47,178 bases of DNA from JBBQDZ01 sp038237515 (GCA_038237515.1 JBBRYP010000026.1:1-47178), one strand, 5' to 3'; shown: positions 1-10,024, numbered from the stretch's first letter. Notes: generated by a model not told the origin, from the sequence alone. Translations and numbers: made by a program.

Positions 1-71
1 CGCAGACCGCGCTCATCGAGCTGACCCGCCAGCAGCTGGAACTTCGACCCGATCGCCTCCTCGTCGACCAC
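1..71 (-). CDS. ISAzo13-like transposase, N-terminal fragment cut by window edge
   Basis: On the minus strand a GTG at 71 opens a frame that runs off the window. It reads VDEEAIGSKFQLLAGQLDE and then RGLR. This resembles, from memory, the N-terminus of ISAzo13-family transposases, where a 'DE.AI..KF..L...LDER.RRLWAA' pattern is typical. Only 24 residues are visible, so the assignment rests on one short motif. The protein would be the DDE transposase moving the element that abuts the broken LuxR gene on the right. A short unrelated ORF cannot be excluded. Confidence 0.42.
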   Translation of the reverse strand, partial: MVDEEAIGSKFQLLAGQLDERGL

Positions 72-145
72 CAGCCCATATTCGCCGCGCCACCCAAGGA
101 CCCTTCACAGACACCTCGATTATTTATGCGCGGCCCCTTAGCTCG
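1..145. mobile_element. Probable IS element end (ISAzo13-like)
   Basis: Bases 72-145 separate the transposase start from the point (about 140-150) where LuxR-regulator coding similarity begins abruptly at the Walker B region. This A/T-richer stretch (around 117-127) is probably the IS terminal non-coding end. The terminal inverted repeat and target duplication cannot be verified because the other end lies outside the window. Confidence 0.35.
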
Positions 146-1000
146 CGCTCGTCGACGGTCGCCGTCGTCGAGGACGCACACTGGGCGGATCCGGGGACGC
201 TCGACGTGATCCGCCTTCTCGCGCGCCGGGTCGAGGAGGCGCCGGTCGTCGTCGTCGTCACCTACCGCGACGACGAGGTGGCCGGGAATGCGGCGCTCTC
301 CATGCTGGTCGGCGATCTCGTGACCGGACCGGCGGTGCGGCGATTTGGTGCTTCGCGTGCTCTCGCCCGCAGCCGTCCGGTCGCTGGTGGGACCAGCCGG
401 TATCGACGCGGTCGAGCTCGCGCGCCTGACGGGGGGGAACCCGCTCCTGGTGGTGGAGTCGATCGCCGCAGGCGGGCGGCTGCCCGCCTCGGTTCGCGAC
501 GCTCTCCCGCGTGGCGCGGCTCGGCTCGTCGGCGCGGGGAGTTGTCGACGCTGCCGCCGTGATCGGGCAGCGAGTCTCGCCGGCCGTGCTCGCCGCTGTC
601 GCGCCGGGGAGCGATGAGGGAGTCGAGGAGGCACTGGCCCTCGGCGTCTCACCGACGACGGTGAGCTGCTCGGCTTTCGCCACGAGCTCATCCGCCGGGC
701 GGTCGAATCGGCGATCGCCGCACCGCGCCGGGCGCGCTTGCATTCGAGCGTCGTCGCGGCGCTCACCGCGGGCGGCAGGTCTGCGACCATGCGCGGCTTG
801 CCCATCACGCGGAGCGGGCGGGCCTGGACGTCGAGGCGGCGCGGCACGCCGCGCTCGCAGCAGCCGCGGCCGAGCGCGTCGGCGCGCAGGGCGAGGCAGC
901 CCTGCAGCTCGAGCGTGCGCTCCGGCTCGGAGGCCGCGAGCCGCGCGACAGGGTCGATCTGCTCCTGAGGTTCTCGCGCGCGACGAACATCTCCGGGCGG

Positions 1001-1618
1001 GTGCGCGAGTCGCTGGAAGCAGCGGAGGAGGCGGCTGCGACGGCGGCGCAGCTCGGCGACCGTCGTGGTCGCGGGCGCGCTCTCAACGCGCTCGCTGCGG
1101 CGCGATGGTCGGTCGACCGGCTGCCGGAGGCGAGGGCCTCCGCGGCGGACGCCGTCGTCGTGCTCGAGGACGCGGGTGACGGCGTCGAGCTTGCCCGCGC
1201 ATGTGCAGCAGTCATTCGGATCGAGGCAGTCGCGTTCGACCCTGCCGCGGCGATCGCGGCGGCGCCTCAGGCTCTCGCGCTCGCCTCGGAGTGCGGCGCC
1301 GAGGAGGTTCGCGTGGACGTGCTCGTCAGCCTCGGCCTCGCCCACGGGCACCGTGGCGATCCCAGCGCGCAGGACTTCTTCTCCGAGGCGCTCGCGGCAG
1401 GCGTCGCGCACGGCCTTCACTTCCAGACGATCCGCGCCTACGTCAATGCCGCCGGCGTCGCCGCCGACGCGCGGGATCACGCGAGGCTCGACGCGCTCGC
1501 GCCGCTTGCCCGCGCGCTCTTCGAGGACTACCAATCGATTCCCGCGCAGCATGAGCTGGCAGTCATGCTCGCCTGGAGCCTTCGCGACCGCGGGCGCTAC
1601 GCCGAGGCCCTCGGGTAG
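1001..1618 (+). CDS. Middle fragment of the broken LuxR regulator (TPR-like repeats)
   Basis: This is a 205-residue open stretch rich in Ala/Arg helices, matching the tetratricopeptide-like middle of LAL regulators. It is the longest intact piece upstream of the TAG at 1616. The codon after the stop continues the same protein (AAEAHGSRL), so the stop is probably a mutated CAG or similar codon. Gene callers may report it as a separate hypothetical protein, but it is unlikely to be functional on its own. Confidence 0.4.
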   Translation: MRESLEAAEEAAATAAQLGDRRGRGRALNALAAARWSVDRLPEARASAADAVVVLEDAGDGVELARACAAVIRIEAVAFDPAAAIAAAPQALALASECGAEEVRVDVLVSLGLAHGHRGDPSAQDFFSEALAAGVAHGLHFQTIRAYVNAAGVAADARDHARLDALAPLARALFEDYQSIPAQHELAVMLAWSLRDRGRYAEALG

Positions 1619-1681
1619 GCCGCTGAAGCCCATGGCAGCCGGCTCGGCCACCGGCCGCTGCGCCTGGCGCTCGAGGGAACC

Positions 1682-2428
1682 GTGGCGGCCCGTCGCGGCG
1701 ACGCGGCGGCGGCAGGGCTGCTCGAGCAGGCAGCGGGCGAGCTTGCCGGCGTCACCGCCGGCCGCCGGCACCTCCTCATCTGCAGCGCGCTTGCGGAAGC
1801 CGCGTGGCTGCGGGGCGATCACGCCGCGGTTCGGGGGCACGCGCGCGAGGCGCGTGCGGTGTACCACGCGCATCAGTTCGCGCGACCGGCTGGAGAGCTC
1901 GCGCTGTGGGCGATGCGATGCGGCCACCCGGTGGAGCTGCCGCCGCGCGCGCCCGAGCCGGTGCTCCGGGAGCTGGACGGCGACTGGCAGGGCGCCGTGC
2001 AGGGCTGGCGGGAGCTCGACGCTCCCTACGAGGCCGCGCTGGCAGCCCTCCCGGGGCACGAGCAGGCGGCGCGGGAGGCAATGGCCGCACTCCAGCGGCT
2101 CGGGGCGATCGCGGCGGCGCGCGCGTTCGCGCGCGAGCGGGCGGGCCGCGGAGCCTCCGCGCCGCGCGGGCCGCGCCGCTCGACCTCTGCCGACCCTGCC
2201 GGCCTGACCCGTCGCGAGCGGGAAATCCTCCTACACCTCGCCAGAGGAGACACGAACGCGGGAATCGCTGGGATGCTCCATCTCTCGGAGCGCACCGTCG
2301 CCCACCACGTCTCGGCCGTGCTCAGGAAGCTCGGGAGCGCGACCCGAACCGCTGCCGTCGTGGAGGCCCGCGGCCGCGGGCTGCTTCCGCAGGATGGGCA
2401 GCCGCCCGGTGCAACCTGGGCAGGATGA
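1682..2428 (+). CDS. C-terminal fragment of the broken LuxR regulator with HTH domain
   Basis: This 248-residue frame could start at GTG 1682. Residues about 175-235 form a LuxR-type helix-turn-helix: LTRREREILLHLARGDTN, then SERTVAHHVSAVLRKLG. The N-terminal part continues the helical repeats of the upstream fragment in the same frame. It could be expressed as a truncated DNA-binding protein, but no Shine-Dalgarno or -10 box is evident before 1682. I treat it as the tail of the pseudogene. Confidence 0.5.
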   Translation: MAARRGDAAAAGLLEQAAGELAGVTAGRRHLLICSALAEAAWLRGDHAAVRGHAREARAVYHAHQFARPAGELALWAMRCGHPVELPPRAPEPVLRELDGDWQGAVQGWRELDAPYEAALAALPGHEQAAREAMAALQRLGAIAAARAFARERAGRGASAPRGPRRSTSADPAGLTRREREILLHLARGDTNAGIAGMLHLSERTVAHHVSAVLRKLGSATRTAAVVEARGRGLLPQDGQPPGATWAG

Positions 2429-2492
2429 CCGATGGCGCGCGCTGCGCTCGCTCCTACTGTCGAGGAGTCGATCCCGACCAAGGAGGCGAACG

Positions 2493-3296
2493 ATGAGCAG
2501 CAGCACGGGAACAGGAAGCGCGCCGATTCAGGGACGGCTCTGGGGCGAGCGCGCGGACGACTGGGCAACGATCCAGGAGGGGCAGGTCGCGGCGGCCTTC
2601 GTGGCGGGCCTGGACGCGCTCGGCGTCACCGCAGGAACGCGCCTGCTCGATGCCGGGTGCGGCGCCGGGATGGTTCTGCGGCTCGCCGCCGACCGTGGCG
2701 CCGATGTAACCGGGCTCGACGCGAGCGAGGGTCTCCTCGCCCACGCCAGGCGCTGCGTGCCGGGCGCGACGATCGTGCAGGGCGAGCTCGAGGATCTGCC
2801 GTTTCCCGACGGGAGCTTCGACGTCGTCACTGGCTTCAACTCGTTCCAGTACGCCGCCCGGCCCGCAGCGGCGCTCGCCGAGGCGGTCCGGGTGCTGCAG
2901 CCCGGTGGCCGCGTGCTGCTTCTCACGTGGGGCTCGCCGGAGCAGTGCGAGGCGGCCGGCTACCTCGCCGCGATCGGAGCGCTCCTGCCTGCGCCACCAT
3001 CGGGCGCTCCGGGCCCGTTCTCCCTGTCTGCGCCGGAGGCGCTAACCGCGCTCTTCGAGGAGGCCGGGCTTCGTGTGACGGCGATCGCGGACGTCGCCTG
3101 CGAGTGGAGCTACGCCGACGAGCGGACGGCGCTCGCCGGGCTGCTCGCCTCAGGGCCCGTCGTCAAGGCGATCGAGCACGCCGGGGAGCCCGCGGTTCGC
3201 GAGGCGACGAGAGGCTTCCTCGAGCCGTTCCGGACCGGAAACGGCGGTTACCGGCTGATGAACTGCTTCCGTTACGTCATCGGCACCGCCGGCTGA
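2493..3296 (+). CDS. Class I SAM-dependent methyltransferase
   Basis: This 267-residue protein has motif I LLDAGCGAGMVLRLAADRG (about residues 50-70) and an acidic ribose-binding position in VTGLDAS. The post-motif II stretch is FPDGSFDVVTGFNSFQY and motif III is LQPGGRVLLLTWG. This is a UbiE/Methyltransf_11-like fold, but the substrate is not predictable. The ATG at 2493 is chosen because AGGAGG lies 6 nt upstream (2481-2486) and because the glycine-rich fold starts shortly after. It follows the decayed LuxR gene and faces the HDAC-like gene. Confidence 0.85.
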   Translation: MSSSTGTGSAPIQGRLWGERADDWATIQEGQVAAAFVAGLDALGVTAGTRLLDAGCGAGMVLRLAADRGADVTGLDASEGLLAHARRCVPGATIVQGELEDLPFPDGSFDVVTGFNSFQYAARPAAALAEAVRVLQPGGRVLLLTWGSPEQCEAAGYLAAIGALLPAPPSGAPGPFSLSAPEALTALFEEAGLRVTAIADVACEWSYADERTALAGLLASGPVVKAIEHAGEPAVREATRGFLEPFRTGNGGYRLMNCFRYVIGTAG

Positions 3297-3312
3297 ACCG
3301 AGTGCATGCCGC

Positions 3313-3336
3313 GCGCCCGGCCGCCGCGCCGGGCGC
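3313..3336. terminator. GC-rich hairpin between convergent genes
   Basis: A perfect 9-bp inverted repeat, GCGCCCGGC/GCCGGGCGC (3313-3321 and 3328-3336), has a 6-nt loop. It sits between the methyltransferase stop (3296) and the stop of the oppositely oriented HDAC gene (3358). There is no U-tract, as is common in high-GC actinobacteria. Likely a bidirectional terminator. Confidence 0.5.
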
Positions 3337-3357
3337 GGGCGGCGCCTAGGCCTGGCC

Positions 3358-4275
3358 CTAACCCGTCTCGCCGACACGCGCGAAGCCCTCGCGGGCGGCG
3401 GCCACCAAGGTGGGCAGCGTCTCGAGGTTGTACCCGCCCTCGAGCACCGCGGCCACCTGCGGCGCGAGCGTTGCGCACCTGGCGGCGATCCGTCGAAATC
3501 CGTCCTCGGTGACCTGCATCTGCGCCAGTGGATCGCGCTCGTGGGCATCGAAACCCGCCGACACGAGGAGCAGCTGCGGAGCGTAGGCCTCCACCGTCGG
3601 GCTCACGACGTCGTCGAAGGCGCGAAGGTAGGCACCGTCACCCGACCCGGCGGGCAGCGGCACGTTGACTGTCGTCTCGTTCCCCTCGCCGGGCCGCCCG
3701 CTCCCCGGGTAGAACGGCCACTGGTGGAGCGAGACGAAGAGGACGGAGGGATCGTCCCAGAAGATCGCCTGGGTCCCGTTGCCGTGGTGCACGTCGATGT
3801 CGACGATCGCGACCCGCTCGAACCCGAGCTCGGCCTGAACCTGACGTGCGGCGATCGCGACGTTGTCGAAGAGGCAGAAGCCCATCGCCCTGCCCGGTAG
3901 CGCGTGGTGACCGGGAGGCCTGACGAGCGCGAACCCCCCGCGACGGGCAGCCTCGATCGCGGCGCCCACGGCGAGAAGGCTTGCCTCCCAACTCGTCTCG
4001 CCCCCGAACGTGTCGGCGTCGAGCCAGGTGGGAGCGGCGAGCCCGCGAACGCGCTCGACGTAGGCCGGCTCGTGACAGAGCTCGAGCACCGCCGGGTCGG
4101 CGGGTGCTGCCTCCAGGATCTCGAAGTGCGCGAGCAGGACCTGGAGCCGCTCGGCGGACTCGGGGTGGTTCGGAGTCGCATGAAGGTGCGCGAGCGCGGG
4201 GTGGCCGACGAGCTCGATCGTCAGCCCTCGCCGGCGAGCTCGGCAAGTCGCCGGGCGAGCTGGTTGAGGCCCCAA
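3358..4275 (-). CDS. Histone deacetylase-family (arginase-fold) deacetylase
   Basis: Zn-dependent deacetylase of the HDAC/AcuC/acetylpolyamine amidohydrolase superfamily. Visible motifs are HPESAERL near the N-terminus, RPPGHHA (the His-His charge relay), DIDVHHGNGT and SAGFDAHERDPL (Zn ligands Asp, His and Asp), and LEGGYN. Full-length homologous sequence begins around LTIELVGHP. No ATG or GTG is available there: the options are TTG at 4275 (used here, overlapping the upstream exonuclease) or a CTG at 4224 that overlaps its TGA stop. It is the last gene of a three-gene minus-strand operon. The substrate could be an acetylated protein, a polyamine or another small molecule. Confidence 0.88.
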   Translation of the reverse strand: MGPQPARPATCRARRRGLTIELVGHPALAHLHATPNHPESAERLQVLLAHFEILEAAPADPAVLELCHEPAYVERVRGLAAPTWLDADTFGGETSWEASLLAVGAAIEAARRGGFALVRPPGHHALPGRAMGFCLFDNVAIAARQVQAELGFERVAIVDIDVHHGNGTQAIFWDDPSVLFVSLHQWPFYPGSGRPGEGNETTVNVPLPAGSGDGAYLRAFDDVVSPTVEAYAPQLLLVSAGFDAHERDPLAQMQVTEDGFRRIAARCATLAPQVAAVLEGGYNLETLPTLVAAAREGFARVGETG

Positions 4276-5057
4276 TCCTCCGCGAGTGTGGACGCCTCCG
4301 CCCAGCGTGGGGTCTGACCGTCCAGGGGAGGGAGCGGGGCAGAGGCGTCCAGTGTCGCCATTCGGCGGTAGAGGCGAAGTTCCTCCGCCTGCGCGGCAAA
4401 GCGGCCCGCCTCGAGTGCGGCCTCCAGCGATCCGTGCTGCCGGAGGATGTCCGCGGCCGTCTTCGGGCCGACACCTCGTGCGCCGGGCAGGCGGTCCGAA
4501 GGGTCGCCGCGGAGGGCAATGAAGTCCGGCACCTGGTGCGGCTCGACGCCGTACCTCTCCCGCACCTCCAGGGGACCGATCCTCGCGAGCTGCGAGACGC
4601 CGCGCACCGGCTGGAGCACGGTCGTGCGCTCGCTCGCCAGCTGGAAGGCATCGCGGTCGGAGGTGGCTACGAGGGTTGTTCCTCCGCGAGCCTTCTCGCC
4701 TGCGACCGCGGCGGCCAGGAAGTCGTCGGCCTCGTAACCCGCCGCCTTTCCGCAGGCGAACCCGATCGAGCCGGCGAGGGTCGGAAGAAGATCGAGTTGT
4801 TCGACGAGGTCGTCGTCGAAGGTGCGACCGCTCTGGTAGGCGGGGAAGGCCTTGTGCCGGTAGGTCAGCGAGTCGAGGGTGTCCCAGCCGATGACGACCG
4901 CCCTGGGCGCCTCGGCCTCCCAGAGCCGGACGATCATGTTGGTGAAGCCGACGAGCGCCCCCGCAGGACGGCCTTCGGTGCGGCGGATCGTCTTCGGCAG
5001 GGCGTGGTAGGCGCGGTGGGCGAGAGAGTCGCCGTCGATCGCGAGGAGCGGCCTCAC
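4221..5057 (-). CDS. 5'-3' exonuclease / flap endonuclease (PolA N-domain-like)
   Basis: This 278-residue protein matches the stand-alone 5'-3' exonuclease domain of DNA polymerase I. The metal-binding acidic residues are in LLAIDGDSLAHRAYHALP, AGYEADDFLAAAV and TSDRDAFQL. The H3TH region is GDPSDRLPGARGVGPKTAAD. It cleaves 5' flaps or RNA primers during replication and repair. The GTG start at 5057 overlaps the acyltransferase stop (GTGA), so the two are translationally coupled. The start is supported by the conserved N-terminal strand following it directly. Confidence 0.92.
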   Translation of the reverse strand: MRPLLAIDGDSLAHRAYHALPKTIRRTEGRPAGALVGFTNMIVRLWEAEAPRAVVIGWDTLDSLTYRHKAFPAYQSGRTFDDDLVEQLDLLPTLAGSIGFACGKAAGYEADDFLAAAVAGEKARGGTTLVATSDRDAFQLASERTTVLQPVRGVSQLARIGPLEVRERYGVEPHQVPDFIALRGDPSDRLPGARGVGPKTAADILRQHGSLEAALEAGRFAAQAEELRLYRRMATLDASAPLPPLDGQTPRWAEASTLAEDWGLNQLARRLAELAGEG

Positions 5058-5671
5058 AGTGTGGAGAGGAGGTCGTGGATCGCGCTCATCAGGCGGTCGG
5101 TCGCCAGCTCGGCCGCACTCCGCGGATCTCCCGAGCGCAGGTCGTCCAGCTCGATCGGCGGCCCATAGGCGACACGGAGCCGGTCGAGCCGAGCCAAGCG
5201 GTCGGTGCCGCGGATGGCGGCGGGAACGAGCGGGACGTCGGCCGCGAGAGCGATCCTCGCGGCACCGGTGTGACGGCGTGGCTCGAGCCGCTTCCGCAGG
5301 CCCTTCCGCTGCCGCGTTCCCTCCGGGAACATGACGACGATCTCTCCCTCGCGAGCGAGCCGGACGGCCCTCTCGATCGCTTCGTGGTCGGCCTCGCCGC
5401 GGCGGACGGGGAATGCTCCCGCACCATTGAGAAGCGGCTTCAGCAACGGGTTGAAGAGCTCGACCTTGGCCATGAACCGGAGCTGGCGCCGGGGGAAGAG
5501 CGGCACCCCGAGCGGCCACGGGTCGAAATTCGAGGTGTGGTTCGCGGCGAGAACGCAACCCCCTCGCATCGGCACGTTTTCGAGGCCGGTCACCCGCAGG
5601 CGGTAGAGCAGCCGGACGGCCGGCCAGCTGAGAGTCCCGATGGTGAGGTAGAGCGGAGCCGGCCGGGGCAT
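5054..5671 (-). CDS. 1-acyl-glycerol-3-phosphate acyltransferase (PlsC family)
   Basis: This 205-residue lysophospholipid acyltransferase has the HX4D catalytic motif in AANHTSNFDPW and the substrate-binding MFPEGTRQRKG. A hydrophobic N-terminal segment (LYLTIGTLSWPAVRLLYRL) probably anchors it at the inner face of the membrane. It transfers an acyl chain to lysophosphatidate or a similar acceptor in phospholipid synthesis. ATG 5671 is preferred because family similarity starts immediately after it; the longer open frame upstream lacks similarity. It is the first gene of the operon with the exonuclease and HDAC-like genes. Confidence 0.88.
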   Translation of the reverse strand: MPRPAPLYLTIGTLSWPAVRLLYRLRVTGLENVPMRGGCVLAANHTSNFDPWPLGVPLFPRRQLRFMAKVELFNPLLKPLLNGAGAFPVRRGEADHEAIERAVRLAREGEIVVMFPEGTRQRKGLRKRLEPRRHTGAARIALAADVPLVPAAIRGTDRLARLDRLRVAYGPPIELDDLRSGDPRSAAELATDRLMSAIHDLLSTL

Positions 5672-5904
5672 CCGCGAAGTATCGCGGGCCTCCTCTCGGG
5701 TCGGGGCTTCGAGCCACGTCCGCGGGCGCCGCAGCGCTCGGCAATCAATTCCCCCGGGGCCTTCGGCCCGTTCCCCCTCTGTTGACCGTAATCGCGTACG
5801 TGCGACGCGCGTGTAACGGATCACGGCCGGAACTGCACCGCCGAGCTTCGTCGCGTCCCGCCGGCCGCAAGGGTGGTGTTTCGGGCGGTCGCGGGGGCCT
5901 TCGC

Positions 5905-5910
5905 TAAGGT
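5905..5910 (+). promoter_or_regulatory. Putative -10 box of the topoisomerase gene
   Basis: TAAGGT (TANNNT type) ends 8 nt before ATG 5919, matching the near-leaderless spacing seen at other genes here. The overlapping AAGGTGG could alternatively act as a Shine-Dalgarno sequence. Confidence 0.35.
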
Positions 5911-5918
5911 GGTTTCAC

Positions 5919-8093
5919 ATGGGCAAGACACTCGTCATCGCGGAGAAGCCGTCGGTTGCCCGCGACCTCGCCGGCGCTCTGCCCGGCACCTTCCAGAAGC
6001 ACGACGCGTACGTCGAATCGGACGAATACGTCATCACCTTCGCCGTCGGGCATCTCGTCGAGCTCGCCCAGCCGGAGGAGTACGACGATCGCTTCAAGAA
6101 GTGGCGGATGGCCGACCTGCCGATCGTGCCGGAGGCCTTCAAGTTGAAGCCCCGGGATGCAAAATCACAGAAGCAGCTACGGGCGATCCACAAGCTCCTG
6201 AAGCGTCCCGACGTCGACCGCGTCGTCAACGCCTGCGACGCCGGCCGTGAGGGAGAGCTCATCTTCGCCTACATCTACGAGACCGCGGGCGTCGACAAGC
6301 CCGTCGAGCGCCTCTGGATCAACTCGATGACCCGTCAGGCGATCAAGGAGGGTTTTGAGCGGCTGCGCCCGGGCGCTCAGCTGGGATCGCTCGAGGCGGC
6401 GGCCCGCTCGCGTTCCGAGGCCGACTGGCTCGTCGGGATGAACGCGACGCGTGCCGCGACGATCCGCGGCCGCGCTTGGGTGGGGGGCGTCGTCTCGCTT
6501 GGCCGCGTCCAGACTCCGACGCTCGCGATGATGGTGCGGCGGGAGCGCGAGATCCAGGCGTTCGTGTCCGAGCCCTACTGGCTCGTCCACGGAGAGTTCG
6601 ACCCGCGCTACGCGGGCCTCTGGTTCGAAGGCGACGAGACCCGTCTGAAGGACGGTGCGCGCGCGGAGGCGATCGCGTCGAAGGTCTCGGGCAAGGACGG
6701 CCTAGTCGAGTCGGTCGAGCGCAAGGAGCAGTCGGAGCGCGCGCCGCTCCTCTACGACCTGACCTCGCTCCAGCGGGACGCCAACCGCCGCTTCGGGTTC
6801 TCGGCCAGGCGCACGCTGAGTGCCGCCCAGTCGCTCTACGAGGACAAGAAGGCCTTGACCTATCCGCGCACGTCCTCCCGGTACCTCTCCGGCGACATGG
6901 TGTCGCTGCTCAAGCCGACCGCCGAGACCCTGCTGCCGATCGCCGACTACGCCCGTGGAGCGCGCTTCGTCCTCGACCTCGCGCAGCTTCCGCTCGCGCG
7001 GGTGGTGAACGACGCGCGGGTCGCCGACCATCACGCGATCATCCCGACGGACGTCGAGCACGACGTCACGTCCTTCTCGCCCGACGAGCGGCGCGTGTTC
7101 GACCTCGTCGCGCGGCGCTTCCTCGCCGTCTTCCATCCGCCGGCTCGGTACGCCCGGACGACCGTCGTCACGATCGTCGAGGAGGAGCGCTTCCGGACGC
7201 GCGGCAAGATCACGCTCGATCCCGGTTGGCGCGCGGTCTACGGCCTCGAGGCCGACGAGCCGGCGAAGCAGGGAGAGGACGAGACCGAATCCGAGGGCGA
7301 GCTGCCGCGCCTCGAGCAGGGCCAGCGTGCCCGCTGCGTCGAGGCGACGGTGGAGGCGAAGGAGACGAAACCGCCCCCGCGCTACACCGAGGCGACGCTC
7401 CTCTCGGCGATGGAGACCGCAGGCAAGCTGATCGACGACGACGAGCTCCGCGAGGCGATGAAGGAGCGCGGCCTCGGCACGCCGGCCACGCGGGCCGAGA
7501 CGATCGAGACGCTGATCCGGCGCGAGTACATCGAGCGGGCCGGCAAGGACCTCCAGCCGACGCCCAAGGGGCTGCAGGTGATCACGATGCTCGAGACGCA
7601 CCCCATCACCTCACCGGAGCTGACTGGCGACTGGGAGAAACGCCTCGCCGACATCGAGCAGGGACACGGCGAGCGGGCGAGCTTCATCGAGGACATCGCC
7701 GGCTTCGCCCGCAAGACGGTGGAGGAGATCGCGGGCCTGGACAAGGAGAAGCTCCGTCCCGAGCGGGTGGAGCTCGGACTTTGCCCGCGCTGCGGCGCCG
7801 AGACCGGCGAGATCATCAGGGAGAACTCACGAGCGTATGGCTGCACGAGTTGGAAGAGCCGGGAGGAGCCGGGCTGCGGTTTCGTGATCTGGAAGCGCGT
7901 TGCCGGACGGACGCTCACCCCCGAGGTGGCCCGACAGCTGATCGAAGAGGGCAAGACTCGAGAGGTTCTGTCGGGCTTTCGTTCCAAGGCCGGCAAACCT
8001 TTTCGCGCGCGTCTCGTCTTGAATGAGGAGGGAAAGATCGAGTTCGACTTCCCCGCTCGCACGCAAACCAAAGAGCCCGCTGCGGCGGAATAA
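5919..8093 (+). CDS. Type IA DNA topoisomerase (topoisomerase III-like)
   Basis: This 724-residue type IA enzyme relaxes or decatenates DNA by passing single strands through a transient 5'-phosphotyrosine break. The Toprim domain begins TLVIAEKPSVARDLAGAL and has NACDAGREGELIF at about residues 104-116. The active-site tyrosine lies in LTYPRTSSRYLSG (about Y315). The C-terminus carries a Cys cluster (CPRCG, then YGCTSW and PGCGF) and a Toprim-C-type repeat. The opening motif is more like TopB than like actinobacterial TopA, whose gene is usually longer. It could be the accessory rather than the essential type IA enzyme. It stands alone upstream of the sigma factor gene. Confidence 0.93.
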   Translation: MGKTLVIAEKPSVARDLAGALPGTFQKHDAYVESDEYVITFAVGHLVELAQPEEYDDRFKKWRMADLPIVPEAFKLKPRDAKSQKQLRAIHKLLKRPDVDRVVNACDAGREGELIFAYIYETAGVDKPVERLWINSMTRQAIKEGFERLRPGAQLGSLEAAARSRSEADWLVGMNATRAATIRGRAWVGGVVSLGRVQTPTLAMMVRREREIQAFVSEPYWLVHGEFDPRYAGLWFEGDETRLKDGARAEAIASKVSGKDGLVESVERKEQSERAPLLYDLTSLQRDANRRFGFSARRTLSAAQSLYEDKKALTYPRTSSRYLSGDMVSLLKPTAETLLPIADYARGARFVLDLAQLPLARVVNDARVADHHAIIPTDVEHDVTSFSPDERRVFDLVARRFLAVFHPPARYARTTVVTIVEEERFRTRGKITLDPGWRAVYGLEADEPAKQGEDETESEGELPRLEQGQRARCVEATVEAKETKPPPRYTEATLLSAMETAGKLIDDDELREAMKERGLGTPATRAETIETLIRREYIERAGKDLQPTPKGLQVITMLETHPITSPELTGDWEKRLADIEQGHGERASFIEDIAGFARKTVEEIAGLDKEKLRPERVELGLCPRCGAETGEIIRENSRAYGCTSWKSREEPGCGFVIWKRVAGRTLTPEVARQLIEEGKTREVLSGFRSKAGKPFRARLVLNEEGKIEFDFPARTQTKEPAAAE

Positions 8094-8230
8094 CCGAAAG
8101 AGGCCGCTCGTTAGGAGGATTTGCGCCCGGCCTAGCCGGCTGGCGCTGGCACAGCGAGGACTTTGTTCCTAGAGTGCGAAGGGAAGAGTTTGCAGGATAA
8201 AGGCACGATCGGAAGGGACGTGGATACGAC

Positions 8231-9298
<1,068 letters not shown>

Positions 9299-9336
9299 CC
9301 GCTTCCCGCGGGTTCTAGAGGCAAGATTCGCGCCCG

Positions 9337-9936
9337 GTGCTGTTGTATGACAGTCCGGTCTCGGGCAACTGCTACAAGGTGCGCCTGCTGCTGGCGCACC
9401 TCGGCCTGCCGTACGAGCGGCGGACGGTCGACGTCGTCGATCGGTCGAACCGGCCCAAGCTCCTCGGGAGTCTGAACCCGGCGCTTCACGTGCCGACGCT
9501 CGTGCTCGACGACGGGATGCCGATCGCCGAGTCCGGGGCGATTCTGTGGTACCTGGGTGAGGGAACAGGATTCGTGCCGGCCGACCGTTACGAGCGCGCG
9601 CAGGTGCTCCAATGGATGTTCTTCGAGCAGTACGACCACGAGCCGGCGATCGCCGTCGTACGCTTCTGGCTCGCGTACTCCGGGCGCCCCGAGGCTTTCG
9701 CGGACCGCCTCGAGGAGCGGACGGCGGCCGGCCATCGGGCACTCGCCGCGATGGAGAAGCACCTCGACGGACGGAAGTTCCTGGTCGGGTACGAGCCCTC
9801 GCTTGCGGACGTCGCGCTCTACGCGTACACGCACGTGGCGCCGGAGGGCGGCTTCGATCTCGCTTCCTACCCGGCGGTTCGCGAGTGGCTCGGCCGCGTC
9901 GCCTCGATGCCGGGGCACGTGCCGATCGCCGCCTGA
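9337..9936 (+). CDS. Glutathione S-transferase family protein
   Basis: This 199-residue protein has an N-terminal thioredoxin-like domain (LLYDSPVSGNCYKVRLLL; Ser/Cys at the catalytic position) with the cis-Pro motif HVPTLVLDDG and the Glu-Ser-Gly-Ala turn AESGAILWYL. An all-helical C-terminal domain holds YEPSLADVALYAYTH, the conserved Asp capping motif. It would conjugate a thiol to an electrophile. Glutathione itself is unusual in Actinobacteria, so another thiol or a non-catalytic role is possible. GTG 9337 starts directly before the first beta strand. It precedes the peptide transporter but has its own 88-bp spacer. Confidence 0.88.
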   Translation: MLLYDSPVSGNCYKVRLLLAHLGLPYERRTVDVVDRSNRPKLLGSLNPALHVPTLVLDDGMPIAESGAILWYLGEGTGFVPADRYERAQVLQWMFFEQYDHEPAIAVVRFWLAYSGRPEAFADRLEERTAAGHRALAAMEKHLDGRKFLVGYEPSLADVALYAYTHVAPEGGFDLASYPAVREWLGRVASMPGHVPIAA

Positions 9937-10024
9937 CACGAACCGCACCTGACTTTTCGTGCGGAAGCGAGTCTCACTTGAGATACTCCAAAACGCTATC
10001 GGGTGCACCGAAAGGAGATTTCTC

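Larger units (their letters stand above)
146..2428 (+). pseudogene. Decayed LuxR-family ATPase (AAA/TPR/HTH) regulator
   Basis: Successive pieces of one large LuxR (LAL/MalT-like) regulator lie in different frames. The Walker B-like VVEDAHWADPGTLDV is at about 161-205, then LARLTGGNPLL at about 420-450, then GVVDAAAVIGQRVSPAVL at about 540-595. FRHELIRRAVES is at about 677-712, and a long alpha-helical repeat region runs from about 785. An in-frame TAG at 1616-1618 interrupts the repeats, and reading continues in the same frame to a C-terminal LuxR HTH (LTRREREILLHLARG). I count about four frame changes plus one nonsense codon. The P-loop end is missing where the IS end begins. This pattern is real decay rather than one sequencing slip. 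Confidence 0.8.
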
